Shown here in pieces: positions 46,159 through 53,978 of a stretch of 64,000 nt of DNA (position 1 is its first letter; each line of letters opens with the position of its first letter). Where the stretch lies: positions 1 through 64,000 of the forward strand of contig NZ_JAOART010000067.1 in NCBI RefSeq assembly GCF_025210435.1. The letters are read 5' to 3'. The notes under the pieces were generated by a model. The model was not told the origin of the DNA. It did no database searches and saw only the letters and a program-made list of their open reading frames with translations. This stretch comes from Anaeromicrobium sp. GTDB taxonomy: Bacteria > Bacillota > Clostridia > Peptostreptococcales > Thermotaleaceae. The translations under genes and the position numbers were made by a program.

Positions 46159-47112
46159 ATGAAAACATATGACACAATAGACGAATTAGAACATGTATGG
46201 GATGAAAAATTTAAGATAGATTCTATCAGTTCCTTTGAAAGTCTTAAAAATTTAGAAAAAAACAATCCCTGTTTTCAAAGGTATCATGTGGATTTTAATA
46301 CTAATACCTTTATTATAGATTATAAATTAAATATTAATGTTTTCACATTTAAAGGGCCATTTAATTTAAAGTTTCCTTTAAATATAATAGGTATGCCCTT
46401 TTCCATTAGTAAAAAGGGCTATAGTTTTAGTAATATGGAGAAATATATTAAAAGCACAAAGGGATTTAAGTTGATTTTAAATAGTAATGATAATTTAGAT
46501 CTACCAAGGGGACATACCCTTCCCTCCTGTGTATTAGATATTAATTTTAAATCCTTTAATGATTATTTAAATTCCATGAGAAGTTCCTATAGATATAGAT
46601 TAAAAAAGGCCCTATGTAAGGGTACTCCCATTCAGATAGAAGAAATTGAAAACTATGCCTTTAACCAAGAACTATATAATCTCTATTTACAAGTTTATAT
46701 GGATTCTAAGGAAAAATTAGAAAAACTCTCTATGGATTTTTTTAAAACCTATCCTTCAAAGATTTTTGTATTTAAATTAATGGAAAAAAAAGTAGCATTC
46801 GTTCAATTAGTTTCTAACAAAGATGAATTAATATTTTTATTTGGTGGGTTTAATAAGAAAATGAATTTAGAATATGATATCTATTTGAATATGCTCTTAT
46901 TTATGATTAAGCATGGAATAGAAAATAATTTTAAAAGTATAGATTTTGGACAAACGGCTGAAGAGTCTAAGCTTAAGGTAGGATGTGTTTATAAGGAAAA
47001 ATACATGTATTTTCATCACCATAATAAACTTATAAATAAAGTTTTATATAAGATTATGCCCTATTTTTCATACAAACCCTATAGTATAAGTCATAAAGTA
47101 TTTAAGGAGTAG
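46159..47112 (+). CDS. FemAB/BioF2-like acyltransferase (GNAT fold)
   Basis: A 317-residue protein with the CelD/BioF2 or FemAB-like pattern: LPSCVLDINFKSFNDYL (about 120-136), MRSSYRYRLKKAL (about 139-151) and a C-terminal acyl-CoA or aminoacyl-tRNA-binding-like region with KSIDFGQTAEESKLKVG (about 259-275). Homologues add acyl or amino-acid groups to amines of cell-wall or natural-product precursors. GAGG lies before ATG at 46159. It starts one base after the preceding gene and ends three bases before the first radical SAM gene, so the link to that pathway is strong even though the substrate is unknown. Confidence 0.7.
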   Translation: MKTYDTIDELEHVWDEKFKIDSISSFESLKNLEKNNPCFQRYHVDFNTNTFIIDYKLNINVFTFKGPFNLKFPLNIIGMPFSISKKGYSFSNMEKYIKSTKGFKLILNSNDNLDLPRGHTLPSCVLDINFKSFNDYLNSMRSSYRYRLKKALCKGTPIQIEEIENYAFNQELYNLYLQVYMDSKEKLEKLSMDFFKTYPSKIFVFKLMEKKVAFVQLVSNKDELIFLFGGFNKKMNLEYDIYLNMLLFMIKHGIENNFKSIDFGQTAEESKLKVGCVYKEKYMYFHHHNKLINKVLYKIMPYFSYKPYSISHKVFKE

Positions 47113-47115
47113 CCT

Positions 47116-48417
47116 ATGAAAGTGATTCTTTTAAAGTGTCATAAAAAAACTATTTTTTCTTATTTTGAACCAGTGGTAACAGAACCCCTAGAATTAGAAT
47201 ATTTACAAGGTGTATTAGATGATATAAACATTCCTAGTTTAATCCATGACTCCCTATTTATTAAAAAGTCATACAAGGATTATATAAAAGAATTTAATCC
47301 CCATATAGTATATCTAACAGGATATGTTACGGCTACTGAAATTATCATTAATAGGGCAAAATGGATAAAAAGAAACTTTCCCCATATAAAGATAATAGTT
47401 GGAGGGGTTTATGCCCAAATAAACTATGAAGATTTTTTATGTGATCCTATAGATTATATAGTTAATTCATCTAGTCTATTATCCTTCAAAAGCCTAATTT
47501 TAAATATAGGGGAAAATAAAAGGCTTAATAATATGGATGGTGTAATCTTTAAAAAGAATAATGAGTGGATAATAAATAAATCCCTTAAGATAGGGTCTTG
47601 GGAAGACTATATGCCTAATAGGGAATTTTTTTATAGATATAAAAATAGAACAAAATATTTGAATTATGAAAACATGGCCCTTTTAAAGGCCTCCCATTCC
47701 TGCCCCTTTAGTTGTAATTTTTGTTATTGTAAATTATTAAATGGGGGCCATTACGTAACCCGTAGTAATGATAGTATAATAGATGAGATAAAAAGTATCC
47801 ATAGTGATTATGTCTGGATAGTTGATGATACCTTTTTAGTAGATAAAAATAAGGTCATGGACTTTTGTGATAGATTGGAAAAATCTAATATTAACAAGAA
47901 GTTTATAGCCTACTCTAGGGCAGATTTCATAAGTTCTAATCCTAATACAATCAAAAGATTATCCTCTCTAGGATTTGTAGATTTTATAGTGGGAATGGAA
48001 GCTGTAAGTACTAGTGAACTAGATTCTTACAATAAAAGTCTAACTATTAATGAAAATATACGTACTATAGAAATATTAAATAATTATAATATAAACCTTA
48101 CGGCCCTTTTCATAGTTAATCACAATTATACTATAAAGGATTTTAAAACTTTACGAAATTTCATTAGGAAATATAATCTAAAGACCTATACCCTATCAAT
48201 CTTCACTCCCATGAAGGGTACTGAAATTTATAAAGAGTACAAGGATTTAATGGATAAGGTGTCCTTTAAGAAATTTGATTTTTTAAATTTATTAATAAAA
48301 CCTACCCATTTATGTAAGTTTAGGTTTTTATGGGAGTTTTATAAAACCTATGTACTTCAACTCTTTTATAGTAGTAAATATATAAAGTTTTTATTTAATC
48401 GATTGAGAGGTAATTAA
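47116..48417 (+). CDS. cobalamin-type (B12-binding fold) radical SAM enzyme, paralogue 1
   Basis: A 433-residue class-B-like radical SAM enzyme. The N-terminal part (about 1-140) has a Rossmann-type B12-binding fold (VYLTGYVTA, IIVGGVYA) without the DxHxxG motif, as is common in this class. The cluster motif is C196-x3-C200-x2-C203, with a further Cys205. A TIM-barrel core follows with DYVWIVDDTFLVD and FIVGMEAVS (about 290-298). The C-terminus is basic and hydrophobic. It is clearly paralogous to the enzyme at 49045. Such enzymes methylate or otherwise modify unactivated carbon atoms. AAGGAG precedes ATG at 47116. Confidence 0.85.
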   Translation: MKVILLKCHKKTIFSYFEPVVTEPLELEYLQGVLDDINIPSLIHDSLFIKKSYKDYIKEFNPHIVYLTGYVTATEIIINRAKWIKRNFPHIKIIVGGVYAQINYEDFLCDPIDYIVNSSSLLSFKSLILNIGENKRLNNMDGVIFKKNNEWIINKSLKIGSWEDYMPNREFFYRYKNRTKYLNYENMALLKASHSCPFSCNFCYCKLLNGGHYVTRSNDSIIDEIKSIHSDYVWIVDDTFLVDKNKVMDFCDRLEKSNINKKFIAYSRADFISSNPNTIKRLSSLGFVDFIVGMEAVSTSELDSYNKSLTINENIRTIEILNNYNINLTALFIVNHNYTIKDFKTLRNFIRKYNLKTYTLSIFTPMKGTEIYKEYKDLMDKVSFKKFDFLNLLIKPTHLCKFRFLWEFYKTYVLQLFYSSKYIKFLFNRLRGN

Positions 48418-48418
48418 T

Positions 48419-49033
48419 ATGAGTTTAAAATTCATGTGGGATTTTTGGGCCAATTACTATGATAAGTTGTGGGTTCAAAAATATTCATTGACTCCCACTA
48501 GGAATAGAATAGTTAATAATATAAAAATAGACGAAAATTTTAATATATTAGATGCTGGATGTGGTATAGGAGAGCTTTTAAGGGATATGAAAAATAAATT
48601 TAATTCTAATACCTTAAACCTATACGGGATAGACTATTCTTCTTCCATGATAAAAAGAGGAAAAAAGATAGATTCTACCATTAATTATGAACATATGGAT
48701 GTATGCCATGTGGATGAATATTATTCTAATATGGATTATATATTGTGCAGCCATTCCTTTCCCTATTATAGGGATAAAAGGGAAATATTAAAGAAATTTC
48801 ATAGGGTACTAAAGGACGATGGAACTTTATTATTAGCTCAAGCCAGTGAAAATAGTTTATACGATAAAATAGCTCTTTTTTTCGTAAAATTCACTACGGG
48901 TAGGGCCCAATATTTGAGCATTAATAATATAAGGGATTTATCAAAGGATTTATTTAAACTAGAAAAACTAGAAATCATAAGAGAAAAACCTTTCATGCCA
49001 TCCATAGTGCTATTTGTATTAAGAAAAATTTAG
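48419..49033 (+). CDS. class I SAM-dependent methyltransferase
   Basis: A 204-residue Rossmann-fold methyltransferase. Motif I is ILDAGCGIGELL (about 41-52), followed by YGIDYSSSMIKRG (about 68-80) and DYILCSHSFPYY (about 103-114). It resembles the UbiE/Methyltransf_11-type. It starts one base after the first radical SAM gene and ends 11 bases before the next, inside the operon, and so probably performs a conventional O-, N- or C-methylation on the same product. GAGAGG precedes ATG at 48419. Confidence 0.88.
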   Translation: MSLKFMWDFWANYYDKLWVQKYSLTPTRNRIVNNIKIDENFNILDAGCGIGELLRDMKNKFNSNTLNLYGIDYSSSMIKRGKKIDSTINYEHMDVCHVDEYYSNMDYILCSHSFPYYRDKREILKKFHRVLKDDGTLLLAQASENSLYDKIALFFVKFTTGRAQYLSINNIRDLSKDLFKLEKLEIIREKPFMPSIVLFVLRKI

Positions 49034-49044
49034 GGAGGTTCACT

Positions 49045-50415
49045 ATGAACATATTACTCATAAGGCCAAAACCTCATAAGGAAACTATAGGACTACAACA
49101 TGTTATGATATGTGAACCCTTAGAGTTAGAGTATTTATATTCCAATATTCCATCCCATTTAATAGACAAGGTAAAGGTTCATATTATAGATATGATAGTA
49201 GAGAAAAAAAGTATAGATTATTTTATAAAAAAGTATAATCCTACCCTAGTGGCCTTCACAGGCTATATTAGTCATGTGAATATAATAAAAGATCACGCTA
49301 AGGAAATAAAATCAATAAGAAAAGACATCCATATAGCCGTAGGTGGAGTCCACGCAGAGGTGGTACCAGAGGATTTTTTAGATGATAATATAGATTTTAT
49401 TATTAGGGCTAATGGAATAGATACATTCAATGAAATAGTTGAAAGCATAGTTAATAATAATAGTTTTAATCACATAGATGGAATCTATGGTCCTAACAAA
49501 GGCGTAGTTAAAAAAACGGAATTTAACTACAACTTTCCAAACAGAAAAAGTGTTTCTAAATATAGAAAACATTATTATTATATGTTTCACAATCCCTGTT
49601 CCCTAGTAAAGACCTCCTTTGGTTGTCCCTTCAATTGTAGCTTTTGTTTTTGCAAAGAAATAACAGATGGTGCCTATTTTAAGAGGCCCCTTTCTTCTGT
49701 CATAGAGGAATTAAAAGGCATACCAGAGGATGAAATATATATAGTTGATGATGATTTTTTAGCAGATAAAAAACGTATAGAAGAATTTTGTAATAGATTA
49801 GAGTCGGAAAATATAAAAAAGAATTATCTAGTCTATGGTAGGGCAGACTTCATAAGTTCAAATGAAGATTTAATAAAAAGATTTTCATCTCTAGGTCTTA
49901 GGGCTGTCATTGTGGGAATTGAATCCTTTAGGGAAAAGGATCTAGAAAAATACAATAAGAAAACTAATATTCATATAAATGAAAAGGCAATAAAAATACT
50001 ACAAAAATATGATGTGGAAACTTACGCCACCTTGATTTTGCCCCTAGATTATACGAAATCCGACTTTAGGGATTTAGCCAATTGGCTCATAGGACTTAAT
50101 ATTACATTCATAAATTTACAGCCTTTAACCCCCTTAAAGGGTACAGCCATTTATAATGACTACAAAAAGGACTTTATTATAGATGAAAATGAATTTGAAA
50201 AATGGGATCTAGCCCATTTAGTATTAAGACCTAAGCATCTTTCCATAAGGAAATTTTATATGGAAACAATAAAGACCTATTATAGGGTTACCATGAGGCC
50301 TAAAAATACTATTAGACTATTAAAAAAATATGGTTTAAAAGAGAATTTTAAAATGTTTATTGGAAGTTCCCTAGTAATGATCCAATATATAAAGAAAGTT
50401 ATAAGGGGTGTTTAA
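49045..50415 (+). CDS. cobalamin-type radical SAM enzyme, paralogue 2
   Basis: A 456-residue enzyme with the same organisation as the one at 47116. The B12-binding-like N-terminus has EPLELEYL, FTGYISHVNI and IAVGGVHAE. The cluster motif is C194-x3-C198-x2-C201, again with an extra Cys203. The barrel carries DEIYIVDDDFLADK and VIVGIESFRE. The shared blocks show tandem duplication followed by divergence. The C-terminal tail LLKKYGLKENF...YIKKVIRG is similar to the orphan tail found after the operon (51846-51950). AGGGAGG precedes ATG at 49045. Confidence 0.87.
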   Translation: MNILLIRPKPHKETIGLQHVMICEPLELEYLYSNIPSHLIDKVKVHIIDMIVEKKSIDYFIKKYNPTLVAFTGYISHVNIIKDHAKEIKSIRKDIHIAVGGVHAEVVPEDFLDDNIDFIIRANGIDTFNEIVESIVNNNSFNHIDGIYGPNKGVVKKTEFNYNFPNRKSVSKYRKHYYYMFHNPCSLVKTSFGCPFNCSFCFCKEITDGAYFKRPLSSVIEELKGIPEDEIYIVDDDFLADKKRIEEFCNRLESENIKKNYLVYGRADFISSNEDLIKRFSSLGLRAVIVGIESFREKDLEKYNKKTNIHINEKAIKILQKYDVETYATLILPLDYTKSDFRDLANWLIGLNITFINLQPLTPLKGTAIYNDYKKDFIIDENEFEKWDLAHLVLRPKHLSIRKFYMETIKTYYRVTMRPKNTIRLLKKYGLKENFKMFIGSSLVMIQYIKKVIRGV

Positions 50416-50417
50416 AT

Positions 50418-51737
50418 ATGAAGAAAAAAATCCTTTTAATACAATCAACTCCTTATGATTCTAATAGGAAGCCCATTAAAAAGTCTAGATTATATTTTGT
50501 GGGCTTAGCCATGCCCCTTCTAGCCAGCCTAACTCCTTATGATTGGCATGTGGAAATTTGCCTTGAGACCATAGAAGATATTCCCTTTCATACGGATGCG
50601 TCTTTAATAGCCATAGGAAGTATGGGACATGCCATAATAAGGTCCATAGATATTGCAAAGGAATTTAGGAAAAGGGGTAAGACCGTAATCCTTGGTGGAT
50701 ATATGGCAAGCTTAATGAATAAAGAAGCCATCAAATACTGTGATAGTGTAATCATTGGAGATGGAGAATTAGTTTGGAGCCAAGCACTAAGGGATTTTGA
50801 AAAAGGACAACTTAAAAAGTTCTATCAAAAAAATTTAACTAATCTATCTACTCCACCTCCTCGATTTGATTTAATAATAAATAAAAATATAGGAGATTTT
50901 TTACCTGTTCAAGCTGGACGAGGTTGCCCCAATTCTTGTAGTTTTTGTTCTGTATATTGTCTTTATAAAAATTCCTATTTAAAAAGACCCTTAGGTGAAG
51001 TTATTAGGGATATAAGACAAATAAAGGATTTAGGCTTTAAAAAATTCCTATTACTAGATGACAACATCATATCTGATAGATCATATTTAGAAGAACTTTG
51101 TAAAGAAATAAAAAAACTAGATATGAAATGGCTCTCCCAATGTTCCATAAAGGTGGGAGAAGACAAGGACCTTCTAAAACTACTTTATGATAGTGGATGT
51201 ATAGCCTTAAGCTTTGGCCTTGAAAGTATAAACTACGAAAGTTTAAAGTTTATGGATAAATCCTGGGCTAAGCCCTGGGACTATTCTAGCCTAATTAAAA
51301 ATATTCAAAATGCAGGTATAGACGTATCTACAGAAATGGTTGTGGGAGCCGATGGAGATACATTAGAATCTATATATGATACGGCAAAATTTATTGAAGA
51401 TAATAAAATAGTAGTACCTAGATTTTATATATTAACTCCCATACCTGGAACTAAATATTATGATGAAATGAAAAATGAAAATCGAATTTATATAGATGAT
51501 ATTTATTCCTATGATGGCTCTCAAGCTGTCCATATCCCTAAACATATGAGCCCTGAAGAGTTAACTGATGCTTACTGGCAATTGTATAATAAAGTATTTT
51601 CCTACAAGTCAATATTTAACAGAACCATATTTAGAAGTGACTTTTTTAAGAGGATGGATAAATACCTATTTTATTTCATGGTAAATGTCTTTTACAGATA
51701 CCAAATAAAGAAAAAAATAACACCTAATATTTTTTAG
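50418..51737 (+). CDS. cobalamin-type radical SAM enzyme, third and more divergent
   Basis: A 439-residue enzyme. The N-terminal B12-binding-type domain contains LIAIGSMGHAIIRSIDIAKEF and VILGGYMAS (about 62-97). The radical SAM motif is C170-PNS-C174-SF-C177. Later are KFLLLDDNIISD and ALSFGLESIN (about 262-271). It lacks the extra cysteine of the other two and resembles the B12-radical SAM group around BchE and hopanoid or lipid-modifying enzymes. It starts two bases after the previous gene. It is the last intact gene of the operon, and a degraded fourth radical SAM gene follows. Confidence 0.87.
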   Translation: MKKKILLIQSTPYDSNRKPIKKSRLYFVGLAMPLLASLTPYDWHVEICLETIEDIPFHTDASLIAIGSMGHAIIRSIDIAKEFRKRGKTVILGGYMASLMNKEAIKYCDSVIIGDGELVWSQALRDFEKGQLKKFYQKNLTNLSTPPPRFDLIINKNIGDFLPVQAGRGCPNSCSFCSVYCLYKNSYLKRPLGEVIRDIRQIKDLGFKKFLLLDDNIISDRSYLEELCKEIKKLDMKWLSQCSIKVGEDKDLLKLLYDSGCIALSFGLESINYESLKFMDKSWAKPWDYSSLIKNIQNAGIDVSTEMVVGADGDTLESIYDTAKFIEDNKIVVPRFYILTPIPGTKYYDEMKNENRIYIDDIYSYDGSQAVHIPKHMSPEELTDAYWQLYNKVFSYKSIFNRTIFRSDFFKRMDKYLFYFMVNVFYRYQIKKKITPNIF

Positions 51738-51747
51738 GAGGTGCTCC

Positions 51748-51950
51748 ATGAGAGTTCTTTTAAATAAAATAAAACAAGCCATAGCCCTTGACTCCTTTCC
51801 CAAATCTTCCTTTGTATAAACTTATTTACTAACAATGTTTTTTATATGATAAAAAAATTTGGTATTGGAAGGGTCATAAGATTATCACAAGGTTCCTTTA
51901 ACCTATTAATTAAATATTTGAAACTAATGGTAAGAGATTCTAAAAGCTAA
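51748..51950 (+). pseudogene. eroded remnant of a fourth radical SAM gene
   Basis: A perfect ribosome site TAGGAGGTG leads to ATG 51748 and a 23-codon frame (MRVLLNKIKQAIALDSF...) that stops at 51819. Its first residues resemble the start of the operon's B12-type enzymes. In another frame, 51792-51950 stays open to TAA and encodes MIKKFGIGRVIRLSQGS...LIKYLKLMVR, which aligns position by position with the C-terminal tail LLKKYGLKENFKMFIGSS...IQYIKKVIRG of the enzyme at 49045. I infer a fourth gene that lost its centre by deletion. The alternative, a short precursor peptide, is less likely. Confidence 0.6.
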
Positions 51951-51981
51951 AAAGGCAGATACCAAATTGGTATCTGCCTTT
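51951..51981. terminator. bidirectional terminator between the radical SAM operon and rubrerythrin 1
   Basis: A perfect 15-bp stem AAAGGCAGATACCAA with its complement and a minimal loop, with A/T-rich flanks on both sides, serving convergent units. Confidence 0.88.
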
Positions 51982-51988
51982 AATTTAT

Positions 51989-52537
51989 TTATTTTCCGAA
52001 ATATCTCTTTAATAAACCGTTGAAAGCTGAACCGTGTCTAGCTTCATCTTTACACATTTCATGTACTGTATCATGGATTGCATCTAAGTTTAATTTCTTA
52101 GCCTTAGTTGCTAATTCCTTTTTACCCATACAGGCTCCATGCTCTGCATCTACTCTCATTTGTAGGTTTTTCTTAGTCGAGTCTGTTACTACCTCTCCTA
52201 ATAACTCTGCAAATTTAGCAGCATGCTCTGCTTCTTCCCATGCTATTCTCTTATAGGCTTCTGCCACCTCTGGGTATCCCTCTCTATCTGCTTGACGGCT
52301 CATTGCTAAGTACATTCCTACTTCTGTACATTCTCCCATGAAGTTTTGTCTTAATCCTTCTATAATTTCAGGATCTACATCCTTAGCCACTCCTACAAAA
52401 TGTTCATCTGCCCAGCTTAAATCCGTCTCAGATTGTGCTATAAATTGTGCCTTTGGCGCCTTACACTGAGGACAGACCTCTGGTGCTTCTGATCCTTCAT
52501 GTGCATATCCACATACTTTACAAATAAATTTTTCCAT
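51989..52537 (-). CDS. reverse rubrerythrin (NADH peroxidase-type), copy 1
   Basis: A 182-residue non-heme iron peroxidase. An N-terminal rubredoxin-type domain (CKVC at about 6-9 and CPQC at about 22-25) is followed by a diiron ferritin-like domain with E-x2-H-type ligands (ECTEVGMYL about 69-77, EEAEHAAKF about 101-109, [10 protein letters not shown] about 160-169). This order, with rubredoxin first, defines reverse rubrerythrins, which detoxify hydrogen peroxide and oxygen in clostridia using NADH-derived electrons. A near-identical copy is at 59085-59633. AGGAGG precedes ATG at 52537. Confidence 0.94.
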   Translation of the reverse strand: MEKFICKVCGYAHEGSEAPEVCPQCKAPKAQFIAQSETDLSWADEHFVGVAKDVDPEIIEGLRQNFMGECTEVGMYLAMSRQADREGYPEVAEAYKRIAWEEAEHAAKFAELLGEVVTDSTKKNLQMRVDAEHGACMGKKELATKAKKLNLDAIHDTVHEMCKDEARHGSAFNGLLKRYFGK

Positions 52538-52741
52538 TTTTAATTTCCTCCTATTAATTCACTTTTAATCTATACGATTTTTTTATTATCTATGGTGTTA
52601 AAGATTTCTTTTTTATCACCTTAATTTCTTGCCCATAGTATATATACCACCTAAAACATATTTAAAACATATTTTTTTATTTTTTACCAAATTCTCTAAT
52701 CTAGCCCTAGATATGACCACATTAAAATTACATATAAAGTA
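52538..52741. other. upstream region of rubrerythrin 1, shared with copy 2
   Basis: About 145 bp upstream of the gene (52538-52682) are almost identical to 59634-59780 upstream of the second rubrerythrin gene, so promoter and leader were duplicated together. Identity stops at a T-rich stretch. No consensus PerR box was recognised. Confidence 0.7.
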
Positions 52742-52899
52742 AGGCATATTCAAGAAATAAATTGGTCATTTCACTAGTTATTTAAATTATTTTCTTCGTT
52801 ATGGACTCGCTTACATATGTTTAATATGCTCGCTTACCATGCCTTGAAAATAATCCAAATTCTTCAGGAAATTTACTAGTTTATTTTTTTCATATGCCT
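52742..52899 (-). mobile_element. MITE-like 158-bp repeat, full copy 2 (inverted)
   Basis: Exactly 158 bp, in opposite orientation to the copies at 9586 and 61942. Its termini are AGGCATATTCAAGAAATAAA and TTATTTTTTTCATATGCCT. It lies between the divergent rubrerythrin 1 and DIP1984-family genes. Confidence 0.8.
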
Positions 52900-53002
52900 A
52901 AAAGGACATGAAACAGTTACCAAATTGTAACAATGCTGTAAAACCAAAGATTCAATATTATGTTATCATATAGGTGGTTGGAAAAAAAAGGAGATGACAA
53001 GT

Positions 53003-53458
53003 ATGAAATTAGCAGAGGCATTGATTTTAAGAGCAGACTACCAAAAGAGAATTGAGCAATTGAAAAATAGATTACAAAATAGTGCCAAAGTACAAGAAGG
53101 AGAAAACCCTCCTGAAAATCCACATGAGCTTTTAAAGGAATTAGACACAATTATGAATGAATTAACTATACTTATTCAAAGAATAAATAGAACAAATAGT
53201 TTAACAAAATTTGATGACGAAAGATCATTAGCTGATATTTTAGCACAGCGGGATAGGATATGGGACAAAAGACAGATATTAAGCCACTTAATCCATTCAG
53301 CCGTTGTAAAACAAGATCGATATAGCCGTTCTGAGGTAAAATATTTTAGTACAATAGATATTGGAAAAATCCAAAAGGAAATAGATAGATTGTCTAAAAC
53401 CTTTAGGGAAATAGACACAAAAATACAAGGTCAAAATTGGACCACTGAGCTGAGATAA
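53003..53458 (+). CDS. DIP1984/septicolysin family protein
   Basis: About 151 residues, all helical and charged. Typical family phrases are MKLAEALILRADYQKRIEQL at the N-terminus, then VQEGENPPENPHELLKEL and INRTNSLTKFDDERSLADIL (about 55-80), then LAQRDRIWDKRQ. The ATG at 53003 is preferred over 52994 because GGAG directly abuts the earlier one. The molecular function is unknown; the name septicolysin in databases is poorly supported. From memory, such genes often neighbour tRNA-like sequences and RNA-repair ligase (RtcB) genes. Here a tRNA-like RNA lies 34 bp downstream, but no rtcB is in the window. Confidence 0.85.
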   Translation: MKLAEALILRADYQKRIEQLKNRLQNSAKVQEGENPPENPHELLKELDTIMNELTILIQRINRTNSLTKFDDERSLADILAQRDRIWDKRQILSHLIHSAVVKQDRYSRSEVKYFSTIDIGKIQKEIDRLSKTFREIDTKIQGQNWTTELR

Positions 53459-53491
53459 AAAATTAAGTTGGTAGACTTTAATTAACAAAAG

Positions 53492-53586
53492 TGAGTATAA
53501 ACCCGCCAACAGGGCAAGTTTGGACAATTGATGGTAAACATGGAGCATGTTTGTGGTTCGATTCCACCTAGTACAATTTATGCTCA
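53492..53586 (+). ncRNA. tRNA-like RNA
   Basis: TGAGTATAAA (53492-53501) pairs with TTTATGCTCA (53577-53586) to give a 10-bp acceptor-like stem with one G-U pair. Inside it are a canonical T-arm sequence, GTGG-TTCGATT-CCAC (53553-53567), directly preceded by a perfect 7-bp hairpin AAACATG/CATGTTT with a GAG loop (53536-53552). Normal D- and anticodon arms are not evident, and nine unpaired bases separate the T-arm from the acceptor strand, so it is not a translating tRNA. It lies between the DIP1984-family gene and a small frameshifted gene, in the same direction, and probably belongs to one transcript. Confidence 0.65.
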
Positions 53587-53674
53587 GCATTGTCACAAGT
53601 GTACAAATAGATTGTAAATGTAACTACCGTGTACTAGTTTGTTAATTTAGTTGAGGTGTGGGTAAGGGGAATAT

Positions 53675-53889
53675 ATGAGTAGATCTCATAAAAAAAGTCC
53701 AATAGTAAAAGACTCTGGTCAAAAGCAGTTAGAAGATATGAAAAAATTATTCCCAAGGGTTCTAGTTACAAGAAACTTTTTGAATCCTGGGATATAAATG
53801 ATTTTATATCCTATTGTCCATGGAATATGGAAACTAAAAAGGACTGGAAAAATAAAAATGAATGGAAAAAATATTATTATTGGAAATAA
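53675..53889 (+). pseudogene. frameshifted gene for a small SYKK-type protein
   Basis: AAGGGGA precedes ATG 53675. The start reads MSRSHKKSPIVKDSGQK, the opening of a family of about 70-residue basic proteins common in Firmicutes (usual start MSRSYKK-x-P-x-x-KD). After Gln-Lys the frame breaks. One added base in the A-run near 53719-53723 restores AVRRYEKIIPKGSSYKKLFE, then SWDINDFISYCPW and the typical tail EWKKYYYWK to TAA 53889. So a single-base deletion, or a sequencing error in a homopolymer, disrupts the gene. The 40-codon frame ending at 53797 is the truncated product. Its function is unknown. Confidence 0.75.
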
Positions 53890-53930
53890 AGTGTATACAA
53901 AAGCACCTGAATATATATATTCAGGTGCTT
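53842..53930 (+). repeat. direct repeat flanking the surface-protein gene, copy 1
   Basis: About 89 bp, covering the last 16 codons of the small gene plus its terminator, recur with roughly 90 percent identity at 58148-58236 in the same orientation. The 1362-residue surface-protein gene lies exactly between them. Confidence 0.8.
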
Positions 53931-53934
53931 TTGT
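53897..53934. terminator. perfect 38-bp palindromic terminator
   Basis: ACAAAAGCACCTGAATATA and its exact reverse complement abut without spacer. T-runs on both strands make it a terminator for the small gene (plus) and, with read-through, for the surface-protein gene (minus). Confidence 0.88.
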
Positions 53935-53978
53935 CTTGTCAATGTTGTGCATAAAAATATTAGGAACTTTGTACATTT

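Noticed and set aside
51748..51819. Short peptide after radical SAM genes as a RiPP precursor
   Set aside because: The out-of-frame continuation aligns with the tail of the radical SAM enzyme at 49045, so a deleted fourth gene explains the segment better; there is also no typical leader/core or recognition-element gene.
53492..53586. Ordinary tRNA gene
   Set aside because: T-arm and acceptor-like stem are present but D and anticodon arms are not recognisable, and nine bases separate the T-arm from the acceptor strand.
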